DNA of 64,000 bases, from positions 511,520-575,519 of the forward strand of contig AP014683.1 in the NCBI GenBank assembly GCA_000828975.1, written 5' to 3'. This document shows, one piece after another, positions 46,238 to 56,545 of the stretch; position 1 is the first letter of the stretch; the number at the start of each line of letters is the position of its first letter. Below the pieces are notes generated by a model. It did no database searches and was not told the DNA's origin. It worked only from the letters and a program-made list of their open reading frames with translations. A program made the position numbers and the translations under genes. Source of the stretch: Burkholderiales bacterium GJ-E10. GTDB lineage: Bacteria; Pseudomonadota; Gammaproteobacteria; Burkholderiales; Burkholderiaceae_F.

Positions 46238-46384
46238 CCAGGTCCGCCGATTTTGCCGTGCCCACCCCGGCGCTGCGCAAGCCACTGGACCACACCAGCA
46301 CTCTGCGGCGGACCGTCTTCGTGCCAAATGGCCGTGATGGATCCCTCCGCAGGTTGTTCAGATGGCCTTCCTGCCGCGTTGGCG

Positions 46385-47005
46385 CTACGTCAATGCAGCT
46401 TGATGCGATGAATGGATGTTGCTACCTACCAGCGGTTTTCCATTTTGGATTGCATCGACCCAACCCGGGGTCCGGGCAACTGCTGCAAACCGCGCTTGGA
46501 ATACGACCAGGAACGTTCGGTGAATCGTCTCCGCGCTTGCAGCGCCGGCCTCGTTCCGGTACGGCACCGAACCCGCCGCATCGGATAGGAATTCCACGGC
46601 ATATCCCCGGTGCATGGCATCGATGATGGTCGATGCGCAGCAATTGTGCGTCATGAAACCGGCCACCGTAAGCGTATCGATCTCCCGCTGCCGCAGCCAT
46701 GCGTCGAGGTCGGTTCCGACAAATGCGCTGGGTAGCGTCTTTTCGATTCGATGATCCTGCGGCCACGACGCGACGACGGCATGCAGTTCCCAGTTGCTGG
46801 ATCCTTGGGCGAAGAGCGGCGAGGTCTCCGGCGCGTTATGCCGGACGACGATAACGGGAATTCCGATTTCCCGCGCCGCGTACATCGCCTCCCCGATGCG
46901 ATTCAGGGCCTCCTGAACAGGCGGATACCCAATCCGCAGGTTGCCGGTAACGTATTCGTTCTGAACGTCGATCACGATCAATGCGCGACGGGGGGCAACG
47001 GACAT
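46385..47005 (-). CDS. isochorismatase-like cysteine hydrolase
   Basis: 206 residues: LIVIDVQNEYVTGNLRIGYP (catalytic Asp), EKTLPSAFVGTDLDAWLRQR (Lys) and VAGFMTHNCCASTIIDAMHR (Cys nucleophile). The family hydrolyses amides such as nicotinamide or isochorismate. Start: ATG 47005 has GGAG at a better distance than ATG 47011. Divergent from the GlxA-type regulator. Confidence 0.9.
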   Translation of the reverse strand: MSVAPRRALIVIDVQNEYVTGNLRIGYPPVQEALNRIGEAMYAAREIGIPVIVVRHNAPETSPLFAQGSSNWELHAVVASWPQDHRIEKTLPSAFVGTDLDAWLRQREIDTLTVAGFMTHNCCASTIIDAMHRGYAVEFLSDAAGSVPYRNEAGAASAETIHRTFLVVFQARFAAVARTPGWVDAIQNGKPLVGSNIHSSHQAALT

Positions 47006-47103
47006 GGGCATCTCCAGATGCGTTACGAAACATGGCGAGATTGTTCCCACGGATCGGAATTGCTGATAGTGGCCGGACGGACGCTTATCGATAAAATCCA
47101 GCC

Positions 47104-48117
47104 ATGACGAAAGCCGGACGAAGTCCTCGCCTCCGCTGTGCTTCCGCTCGGTCGGAACCCGTTCCGAGGCGGATTGCGGTCCTTGCCTTCGACGGCATCA
47201 GTCCATTCCATCTCTCGGTTCCATGCTTGATATTCGGCGAGGACCGCCGCGACATCGGTATGCCCCGTTTCGAGCTGATCGTCTGTTCGGAAACCTCCGG
47301 TCCATTACGAACGTCGGCAGGGTTCATGCTGGAAACCCGGCACGGGCTACAAGCGCTGCGTAGGGCCGATGTCGTCATCGTTCCGAGTTGGCGGGATTTG
47401 GACAAGCCCGTCCCGGAACCCGTACGCAACGCCGTGCAGGCCGCACACCGGCGTGGTGCGACGGTCGTTGGGCTATGCCTCGGTGCGTTCGTGCTCGCCG
47501 AGTCGGGATTGCTCGATGGACGGTCGGCGACTACGCATTGGCATTGGGCGGAAATCTTCTCGGACCGATTCCCGAAAGTGCGCCTGGACCCAACCGTTCT
47601 CTACATTGATGAAGGTCGGGTTGTTACATCGGCCGGCACGGTAGCTGCCATAGACTGCTGTCTTTACCTGTTGCGAAGATGGTGTGGCGCCGAGACCGCG
47701 AATCGGGTGGCAAAACGCTTGGTTGTGTCCCCGCACCGGCGCGGCGGTCAGGCGCAATTCATCGAGCAGGTGATCCCATTGTCGGGACGCGATGCGCGCT
47801 TGCAGGATCTTCTTGCCTGGATGGGGGAGCGTTTGCATGAACGACATAGCGTCGACTCCCTGGCCCGCCGCGTGGCAATGAGCCCGCGCAATTTCACGCG
47901 GCAGTTCCGAAAAGCAACCGGCACGGCCGCTCTGCGGTGGCTGCAGCACCAGCGGCTTGCGTTGGCGGCCAGACTGCTGGAGACGACGGATCGACCGGTC
48001 GAGACGATTGCAATACTCTCCGGTTTCGGGTCGGCGCTTTCGTTGCGACAGCATTTTTCGGCTGCGTTCGGAGTGCCGCCTACGATCTACCGGCGACAAT
48101 TCGGCGGCACACCCTAG
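47104..48117 (+). CDS. GlxA-type AraC-family transcription regulator
   Basis: 337 residues: an N-terminal DJ-1/PfpI domain (IAVLAFDGISPFHLSVPCLI, VVGLCLGAFVLAESGLLDGR, the Cys elbow) and a C-terminal AraC HTH pair (SVDSLARRVAMSPRNFTRQF and PVETIAILSGFGSALSLRQH). Such regulators often control a divergent hydrolase gene, here the isochorismatase, 98 bp away. Confidence 0.92.
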   Translation: MTKAGRSPRLRCASARSEPVPRRIAVLAFDGISPFHLSVPCLIFGEDRRDIGMPRFELIVCSETSGPLRTSAGFMLETRHGLQALRRADVVIVPSWRDLDKPVPEPVRNAVQAAHRRGATVVGLCLGAFVLAESGLLDGRSATTHWHWAEIFSDRFPKVRLDPTVLYIDEGRVVTSAGTVAAIDCCLYLLRRWCGAETANRVAKRLVVSPHRRGGQAQFIEQVIPLSGRDARLQDLLAWMGERLHERHSVDSLARRVAMSPRNFTRQFRKATGTAALRWLQHQRLALAARLLETTDRPVETIAILSGFGSALSLRQHFSAAFGVPPTIYRRQFGGTP

Positions 48118-48137
48118 GCCTTCTTGGAAATCGTCAC

Positions 48138-48214
48138 TCATCCGCCCGGGCGACGCTTTCAACGTCCTTGTCAGCCGTACCATGATCCTGTCGCCCTATC
48201 CGGCGCAGCATTGA
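48138..48214 (+). pseudogene. trbI: second, diverged copy of the trbI 3' end
   Basis: Reads LIRPGDAFNVLVSRTMILSP then YPAQH and stop; trbI ends LIIRPGYAFNVLVSRTMILP PYSAQ. DNA identity over about 74 bases is near 87 percent (counted by eye, roughly ten differences). No other part of trbI is present. It lies 70 bp from the tRNA-like attR sequence, as if the ancestral element ended with trbI. Confidence 0.85.
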
Positions 48215-48267
48215 ACCCCTTGGCATGGCATGAAAAATGGTATTGAAGTCCTAATGCAATGATTTAT

Positions 48268-48320
48268 ATGTAGTTCTTGACCCCACCGCCTCCGCCACAA
48301 AGTCCATGTAAGTCAATGGG
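48268..48320 (+). other. putative attR: tRNA-Ser 3'-end-like sequence
   Basis: CCCACCGCCTCCGCCA followed by CAAAGTCCATGTAAGTCA. It resembles the left junction CTCACCGCTTCCGCCA + GAATCCATCCAAGTCA (14 of 16 matches in the tRNA part, then TCCAT and AAGTCA in common). The acceptor arm CGCCTCC is that of another serine tRNA isoacceptor, not of the UGA tRNA. No complete tRNA is present here. Confidence 0.55.
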
Positions 48321-48758
48321 TTGCGGAAAGCGATGATGCGAAATGCACTTCGCCGCCCATGTTCACGAGCGCGCGCATTGTTCTGGGGGTGATCGGCAAG
48401 GGTAGCCACCAGCGCGGCGGAGGGCACAATCCCACGTAGACATGGCGAAGTATTCCATCTTGGATGGCGGGGACGACGCTCAACAGGTGCCGGCCACCTA
48501 TCGGTTGACCCATTCCCCTCCAGTCGCCCGTTCCTGGGCAGATGGAAGATATGGCTCGAGAGTCCACCGCGGACTGGGAACCGCCTCGGTGACCGTCGAA
48601 TTGTCCTGGAAAAAAAACCGCAAACATCCTGAACGGATGACCAGGGCATCCCGTAAATTGGACCTGTCCGGCGCGAGACCGGGATACGAGAGCGCGATTT
48701 TTGTCCGGACTTCAGTCGGATCACCGAATCCTCCAGAAAAAGAACAGGAGTGGACCAA
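48321..48758. other. 438-bp gap, no recognised gene
   Basis: A minus-strand open frame of 104 codons (48313-48627) has no recognisable motif and a low-quality start. A ribosome site AGGAG lies just before the tpsB start. This is the first host-side or older-island DNA beyond attR. Confidence 0.4.
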
Positions 48759-49223
48759 ATGCGCGCGAGGGCGTTTCTGGCCGGATTCCTTCTGGCATCC
48801 CCGTTCAGTGTTGCGTTTGCGGCCCCCGTACCCCCCAGCGGCGGGAACGTCATCCAGGAGCTGCCTCAGGTGCCCCCGCCGGTGAAGCCGATCCCCGAGA
48901 TCAAGATCGAGCGGGGCGGCGTGTCGGGCGGGGCGGTCACGGATCACACGAAGATCGCGGTCCGGCGCCTGCGGATCACCGGCGCACTGGCGTACTCGGC
49001 CGACAAGCTGATTGCGGTTGCCGGATTTCGTCCGGGCGCATTCACGCTTGCCGAGCTACGCGCCATGGCCGAGCGCATCACTTCCTTTTACCGCAAGCAT
49101 GGGTACTTCGTCGCACGGGCCTATATCCCCGCGCAAGAGATTCATGACGACACCATCACGATTGCGGTGGTCGAAGGCCGATATGGTCAGGTCTCGATCC
49201 AGAACGGAACGAATCTCTCCAAT

Positions 49224-49253
49224 CACCTTGCCCAGCAATTGCTGGGCAAGGTG
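49224..49253. repeat. 30-bp perfect palindrome in tpsB
   Basis: Two 15-bp arms without a spacer: CACCTTGCCCAGCAA and its reverse complement. It encodes HLAQQLLGKV. The tandem GTGCAAA duplication overlaps its right foot. Confidence 0.95.
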
Positions 49254-49264
49254 CAAAGTGCAAA
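49251..49264 (+). repeat. tandem heptanucleotide duplication causing the frameshift
   Basis: GTGCAAA at 49251-49257 and again at 49258-49264, followed by GTGG. Seven bases is not a multiple of three, so it shifts the tpsB frame. Confidence 0.9.
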
Positions 49265-50484
49265 GTGGAGAATCGGTGGAGGCTGCGCCGCTGGAGCGGG
49301 GACTGCTGCTGCTCTCGGACGTACCCGGTGTGGATGTGCATTCGACCCTGGTTCCCGGCGCGTCAGTGGGCGCGTCGAACCTGATTGTGAAAGTCACGCC
49401 CGGGCCCAAGGTTTCCGGCAGCATGTACGCAGACAATGAGGGGAACCCGTATACGGGCGCGAACCGCGTCGGCATGAATTTCAACCTGAACGATCCAACC
49501 GGCCATGGCGACGTCTTGTCGGCACAGGTGTTGCAATCGAACGGCGCCCAGGACTACGGGCGGGCGGCATATCAGACGCAGGTCGGCGCCGCCAAGGTGG
49601 GGGTGGCGATCGCCGACATGGGCTACCAGCTTGGCGGGGCGTTTTCGAACCTGGGCGCCAACGGCACGGCGAAAATCAAGAGCATCTACGGCAGCTATCC
49701 GCTGCTGCGGGGACGGGAGAACGACCTCTACGCGCAGCTCGACTACGACGACAAGCAGTTCGAAGACCTGGTGAATTCGACGTCCTCGGTCTCGGATCGC
49801 CGGGCCGGGGTGTGGATGCTCAACGTCAACGGAGATCATCGAAGTCCCGGCGGCGCCGACACGTATTCGTTGACGCTGACCGACGGGCGTCTGGAGATCC
49901 AGCCTGGGGCGACCCTTGCCACCGACGCAAGCACCGCGCGCACGAATGGGCACTACAACAAGTTCTCGCTTTCGACGACGCGCGTGCAGGCGGTGACCGA
50001 CACGGTATCGCTCTATGGCGCATTGCACGGGCAGCTTGCGACGCGGAATCTGGATGTGTCCGAAAAGATGGAACTCGGCGGCGCCGATGCCGTTCGTGCA
50101 TACCCAGAAGGCGAGGCGTTCGGCGATGAAGGCTATGTGTTGAATCTGGAGGTGCACAAACTGGTGTCCTGGAACGGATTGCCCGGACAGAAGCAGTTGA
50201 TCGGATTTTTCGACACCGGCATGGTGAAGCTCGACAAGAATCCCTGGGCGGCGGGTCAGAACGTCCGGGCCTTGAGCGGGTTCGGGATCGGCCTGAACTG
50301 GATCGGGGAGCGCAACGAATACATCGTGAAGACGTATTACGCGCACACGCTGGGAGCGGAGGTGGCAACTTCGGTTCCGGCCGGGTCGAGCCAATTCTGG
50401 ATTCAGGCGATTCGGTATTTCTGACCGGCCTTGGCAACTTCGGGCTCCCGGATCCACATCGACTTCAACCAAACGGTACGTGGC

Positions 50485-53400
50485 ATGACGCAGACTCCTC
50501 TCGTTCGAAGCAGCGGCGCAAAATCCCGAGTTGCGCCCGGATGCCGTGCGATTCCGGTGGCGATCGCTCTGGTCCTTCTGCTCGTCGCCAATGCCCGCGC
50601 GCTTCCCACCGGTGGATCGGTATCGGTGGGTCCGCACGTATTTCCGGCACGGCGAACGCCATGACGATCACGCAAGCGACGCAGAACGCGGCGATCAACT
50701 GGCAAAGCTTCAATATCGGGTCGAACCAGTCGGTGACGTTCGTGCAGCCCAATGCCAGCGCGGTGGCGCTGAACCGCGTGCTGGGTCCGGATCCGTCCAA
50801 CATCTGGGGAACGCTCGACGCCAACGGAAAGGTCTTTCTCATCAACCCCAACGGGATCCTGTTCGGCAAGGGGGCGTCGATCAATGTCGGCGGCTTGGTC
50901 GCATCGACATTGGGTCTCTCCGATCGCGACTTCCTGGCGGGCAACTACCGCTTCTCGGGGGCGAGCGCGGCCGCGGTGCAGAACCAGGGGAGCATCACCG
51001 CCGACGGCGGCTACGTCGCGCTGCTGGGAGCGAATGTATCCAACCAGGGAGTGATCGCGGCGAGGTTGGGGACGGTGGCACTGGCGGGCGGCAACGCCGT
51101 GACGCTGGATGTGGCGGGCGACGGCCTGCTCAGCGTGGCGGTTGACCAAGGGGCGGTTCACGCGCTGGTGCAGAACGGCGGATTGATCCAGGCGGACGGC
51201 GGAACCGTGCTGCTCACGACGCAGGCGGCCGGGAATTTGTTGAGCACCGCGGTGAACGACAGCGGGATCATCGAAGCGCAGACCGTCGAGAGCCACAACG
51301 GCACGATCCGGCTGCTGGGTGACATGCAATCCGGTACCGTGACCGTGAGCGGCTTGCTCGATGCGAGTGCACCCAACGGCGGCAACGGCGGCAACATCGA
51401 AACCAGCGCGGCAATGCTCGATATATCTCCCACGGTGGCGATAACCACCGCGGCGCCGTCAGGGACTGCAGGAACCTGGTTGCTTGATCCATACAACGTC
51501 ACCATCTCGACGGCTGCCGATAGCAACACGTCGGCGTTCACGGCCACGGCATCGGGCGCCAACATCAATACGACTACGCTGCAAAATGCACTTGCCACGA
51601 CCAGCGTAACGGTAACGACCGGGTCTTCCGGCACCGAGAACGGGGACATCACCGTGTCAGCCCCGATCAGTTGGAGTGCCAACACCAACCTTACTCTCGC
51701 GGCCGCAGGCTCGATCTACTTGAACGCGGGCATCGCCAATTCGGGCGGCGGTTCGATCGAGGCGAAGGCAGCCGGCAACATCATCCAGGCCGGCGTCGGG
51801 ATTACCACGCAAGGCGGAAATGTCGTCTATTGGGCCAACGATGCGGGGAATGGAGGCTATGTCGAGCTTCAGAGCGGTTCGAGCATCACGACGAATGGCG
51901 GTGGACTCTGGATCGGCGGCGGCAGCGGAACGGCGCAATGGACCCCCTACGCGGGCGCAAGCGCGATCACGGTCGGAAACGGCTATGCGGTCGGGAATGC
52001 GACCCTGACGGCGAGTGGTAGCACCAATTTCGAGTCGGGCGTCATCGTGGCGGGGCCGAACAGCGGCGCACCGACAGTCAGTCTGGATACGATCTCTTCC
52101 GGAAGCACGGACGGCTCCATCTCGATCAACGGAGCCACGCCCGCCACGGCAATCAGCGGTGACAATGTGCAGGGTGTGACCATATATGGTGCCAATGTCA
52201 GCAGCGGTCGTGGAACCCTGACCATCAACGGTCAGGGTTCCACGACCGCCGGTTCGCCTGGCCCGGTTCAGGCGATCGAATTTGGCAACAGCACATTGAG
52301 TTCGACGAGCGGCGCCATCAGCCTGACCGGGGATGCCAGTGGCGGTTCCGGATCCAACCAGTTTCTCGGGATTCATTGGGATCCCAGCGGAACGGTGGCC
52401 TCGACCACGGGAGCCGTCAACATCACCGGATATAGCGACATCAACGGTCAACCCTGGAGTTCCCAGGATGTGGGTCTGGCCATGCAGGGGACGCTGGGTG
52501 GGGCAGGCGAACACGGCAACATCACCCTGCAGACCGATGTCTTCCTGTTCGATTCGGGTACGGACCTTGTCCAGAGCACCGGCGGCCTGACCATTCTTCC
52601 CAAGGCCGGTGAAGGGCTGGTTGTGTCGGCGTCCACCCCATCGACCAATTCGGCTCCGGAAACCCTGATGCCCATTTGGTTCAATACCTCCGGTACTTAT
52701 TTTGTACCCGGATTTTCGGGAATCACCCTGGGTTCGTCTGGCAGTACGGGAGCCGTCACGGTGAGTTCCCCCCTTTCGGTTGCCGATCCACTAACAATCA
52801 ATGGCAGCACCGTTACCGTCGGAGCCAATCTCACGAACACCGCCCTGAATTCGGCCATCCTGGTCCAGGCCACCGGGGACATTACCCAGACGGCATCCGC
52901 CGCGGTGACCACCAACGGCGGAAGCGTGACGTACGACAGCAACAGCGCCAACCTCGGGAGCGGCAACATCTGGCTGCAGGGGACGGGAACCTCGGGCGCC
53001 AGTATCAATACCAACGGCGGCAACATCACTCTATCCGGTGGAAGCAATGTCGCCACTGGTTATGCCACGGGCGACGCGGCCTTGAACGGCAACGGAGTAT
53101 CCCTCGATACCGTCAACTTGTTTTCCGGCGGCGGAAACATCGTCATCCGGGGCAAGAGTTCGACCACCAATCCCAGTTTCTCGACATCAGAATGTTCGCC
53201 CTGCAATACCAACGACGGCATACATATGTACGGCTCCGACGTGATCAACGCGGGCTCCGGGACCATCGATCTTGAAGGTGTGGCTGTCGGAAATAGCTCA
53301 AGCCAATACAGCAATGGCATCGAGACCAGCATTACCGGCTATACCCGGATTCTGTCCTCGGCGACCAACGCCACGGCGATCAATCTCGTCGGCGATGCAA

Positions 53401-56400
53401 GTGCAAGCACATCCAGTTCTGACGAATGGGGGGTGTTCCTGTGGGGTGGAAACAACTTCGGGATCGTGGTCGCAGCGACCGGGACCGGAGGAGGGGTTAG
53501 CATCAGCGGCAAAGGAGGCAATTTCACGGGCAAAGCTGGAGGGACGCACACGGAGCCCAATGCCTACGTGCTTGCGGCGAGCGGTCCGATCTCCCTGACC
53601 GGGACGGCAGGGGCGTTGTCGACTACGTACGGCGACGTCGACCTCAACAGTACGGTGGGGTTCGTCAGTACACTGCCCAGTGGCTTCGGCATTGCGTCAC
53701 CGGTGACGTCGTCCAGCAGCAATATCTCGATCACCGCGGATAGTTTCAAGACCGATGTCGTGTTCGGTAGCGGAACCTTCACGAGTAGCGCTGTGCAGAG
53801 TTCCGGAACCCTGAGCATCGCCCCGAGGAGTCCTGGCAAGGCGCTGGCGGTGCAGACGACCCCCCCTTCGGGAACCCCGCTGTGGATCAATCCGACCACC
53901 ATGTTCGGCAGCAGCGGGTTGTTCAAGACCGGGTTCAGCAGTTTCGTGTTCGGGTCCGCCAGCACCGGGACCGTGACTCTGGACAACTACACATTCGATA
54001 ACGTCACAACGGTTGATACGGGCGCAAACGCCATCCTGGGAACCATCAGCATTCCGAACCATGCGCTGACGGTCAACATCACGGGAAGCGGCAGCGTGAC
54101 GGACACCGGGGTCATTGATGTCTCGTCGCTCGCGCTCGATGCCGCAAGTTCCGCAGTTACCCTCGACAACACCGGCAACGCGATTGGCACCTTGGCGGCG
54201 GACGTCGCATCGCTCTCCTTGGACAACGCTACAGGGTTGACCGTTGGTTCGGTTGCGGCCCTTAACGGGGTGTCGGCAACGGGGGGAATCGATATCGAAA
54301 CCGCGACCGGAAGCCTGACGGTGACGCAGAACATCGCGACCTCGGATACGGGAAGCGCCGCAATCGTGCTCGACGCGGGCAACGCGACCGCGGCAGGAAT
54401 CGCCACCGGCGGTGACATCGTTCTGGGCGGTACGCCATCGCCGTCGATCTCGGTTGGGTCCGGGGGGAAGGCCGTGCTTTATACCGGCAGCGTGTCCGGC
54501 TCGACGGGTATTGGGGCGCTGGTGGGGAGCGGAAATTCCCGCTACGACAGCAGCAAGACCACTCCCGGTTTCACGGTCGCCCTGGGCAGCAGCGGCATGT
54601 TCGCGGTCTACCGCGAGCAGCCAATCCTGGGCTACACGGCGGGTTCGGCGACGATCACCTATGGCGGCAGCGTACCAATGTCATCGCTGACCCCGACCTA
54701 CACCAGCGGATTGGTGAACGGAGATGCGCTGGCGCAAGTGGTGTCGAGTGTGCCGTCGGCAAGCTACACCTCGAGTCTTTCCTCTGGCGGCTATCAGAAC
54801 GCGGGCATATATGCCGTTTCGGCGTCGGGGGGCGTGACGGGGTTTGGTTATGGATTCCAGTACACCGGCGGAACGCTGACGGTGAATGCCAAAGCCCTGA
54901 CGATCACGGCTTCGGCGCAGAGCACGACGTACGGCACGGCGCTGGCGTTGGGGACGAGCCAGTTCACGCCGAGCGGGTTGGTCAATGGCGACTCGGTCGC
55001 CGGGGTGACGCTGACGCAGGGCGGCAACGCGACGGTTCCGGTGACGCAGGCGGCGGGGACGTACACGGGATCGACCAACGGGATTCTGGCGAGCGGGGCG
55101 ACGGGGACGGGACTCTCGAACTACACGATCAGCTACGTTCCGGGGACGCTCACGATCGATCCGAAGGCGTTGACGGTGTCGGGTGAAGCGGCGCTGAACA
55201 AGGTCTATGACGGATCGACCACGGCCACGCTGACGGGCGGAACGCTTCCAGGGTTGATCAATGGCGATAGCGTGACGCTCACCCAGGCAGGAACCTTTGC
55301 GAGTAAGAATGTCGGAACCAATATCACAGTCACGGCCTCGGACAGCATTTCCGGACCTTCTGCCGGCAACTACACGCTGATGCAACCCACGGGGTTGACG
55401 GCCAACATCACCCAGCTTGCGTCGGTAACCTGGATCGGGGGCGCGAGCGGGAACTGGTTCGATCCGGCGAACTGGGCTGGCGGAGCGGTGCCGGATCTGT
55501 CGAACGTCGCGAACGTCGTCATTCCGCAGGGTGTGACGGTGACGTTCGACAGCGCCAATCTGGTAGCACCGGCGCAAGGCGGGCCGGTGAACCTCGCGAG
55601 CGTCGGCAGCGCCGGCAATCTGACCATGGCGGCAGGAACGCTGAACGTGTCTTCCGGCGTTCGGTTGAACACGCTTGCGCAGACCGGGGGTACCGTCGAC
55701 AGCAATGGCCCGGTGGCCGTGGATGTCCTGACGCAGAGCGGTGGAACGCTGGGCGGTGCGGGAAGCGTGACGGCATCCTCCCTGATGCAGAGCGGCGGGT
55801 CGATCGTTGTCGGGGGAAATGTCACCGCGGGCACGCTCACGCAAACCGCGGGGAGCATCGACAATGGTGGCAACGTGGGCGCGGTCGCTTTGGCCCAGAG
55901 TGGCGGGCAGATTGCCAATCGCGGCGGCCTCGACGTTACGCAGTCGTTCTCCCAGAGCGCTCCGGGAAGCATCGCAGTCGGGGGCAGCATTGCCATCACG
56001 CAGGCGGCAGGGAACCTGTCGTTTGTCAGTCTCGCAGGGAATGACATCGATCTTGGTGCCAATTCCGGTGCCGTGAACCTGGGCGCGCTCGACGCGGCGG
56101 GGAGCCTGACGGTGAACGCTTCCGGAAACATCAGCCAGCAACCCGGAAGTGTGATCCGCGTCGCGACCAATGTGGCGATGAACTCGACGGCCGGTGCGGT
56201 GACGGTTTCCACGGCGGGAAATTCGTTCGGCTCCGGCCTGGATTCCGCTTCGCCTGCGCAGGCGGCGCAATCCAGCGTGGCTGCCGATGTGGAGTCCGGC
56301 ATCGAGTTCACTCCCGAGGCCGGGAATCTGGTGGAGCCCGCGCTCCACACCGAACCGGGCCAAGGCATGGGAACGGCGGGAGGCAGTAGCGAACCAGCCG

Positions 56401-56495
56401 TCGCGCAGGAATCCGGGGGTGCCGCCGTTCAGCCCTTGGCGGGGATCCGGCTGACGGTGCTGGATGGGGGAGTTCGGCTACCGGAGTTGCGGTAA
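50485..56495 (+). pseudogene. TpsA filamentous haemagglutinin-like exoprotein, frameshifted near the N-terminus
   Basis: Large beta-helix exoprotein. ATG 50485 encodes a signal peptide (AIPVAIALVLLLVANARALP) and TGGSVSVG; the rest is in the next frame from ARISGTANAMTITQATQNAA. A single missing base near 50629 explains both; corrected length is 2003 residues. The TPS domain has NWQSFNIGSNQSVTFVQPN and the NPNGILFGKGA motif. Repetitive beta-helix follows, then MBG/YDG-like repeats (FTPSGLVNGDSV, KVYDGSTTATLTGG, about 54,900-55,400), then short imperfect repeats with LTQSGG. Partner of the upstream TpsB. Confidence 0.85.
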
Positions 56496-56545
56496 CGCGG
56501 CGCGCGCATTCCAGGAAATTTTCCCGGCGTGCAAGTTCGCCCGAT

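Larger units (their letters stand above)
48759..50424 (+). pseudogene. two-partner secretion transporter TpsB (FhaC/ShlB-like), frameshifted
   Basis: Outer-membrane Omp85-like pore exporting its TpsA partner. Signal peptide (GFLLASPFSVAFAA), POTRA region (VRRLRITGALAYSADKLIAV) and a barrel ending QFWIQAIRYF. The frame breaks at 49251-49264, where GTGCAAA occurs twice in tandem. Removing one copy restores GKVQSGESVEAAPLERGLLL and a 552-residue protein, the usual length. As written, the product ends after 226 residues, within POTRA, without a barrel. Confidence 0.88.

Noticed and set aside
48268-48320. second tRNA-Ser gene
   Set aside because: Only the T-arm/acceptor 3' portion is present; no anticodon arm or 5' acceptor strand upstream.
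48313-48627. minus-strand ORF of 104 codons beside attR
   Set aside because: No recognisable domain, start or ribosome site; could be a relic but cannot be supported.
50541-50664. alternative TpsA start in the downstream frame (MPCDSGGDRSG...)
   Set aside because: Gives no signal peptide, whereas the other frame has a clear one; a frameshift is the better explanation.
51600-55900. CRISPR-like or satellite repeats in tpsA
   Set aside because: The repetition is at protein level (beta-helix and YDG-like repeats), with imperfect DNA similarity and an open frame.
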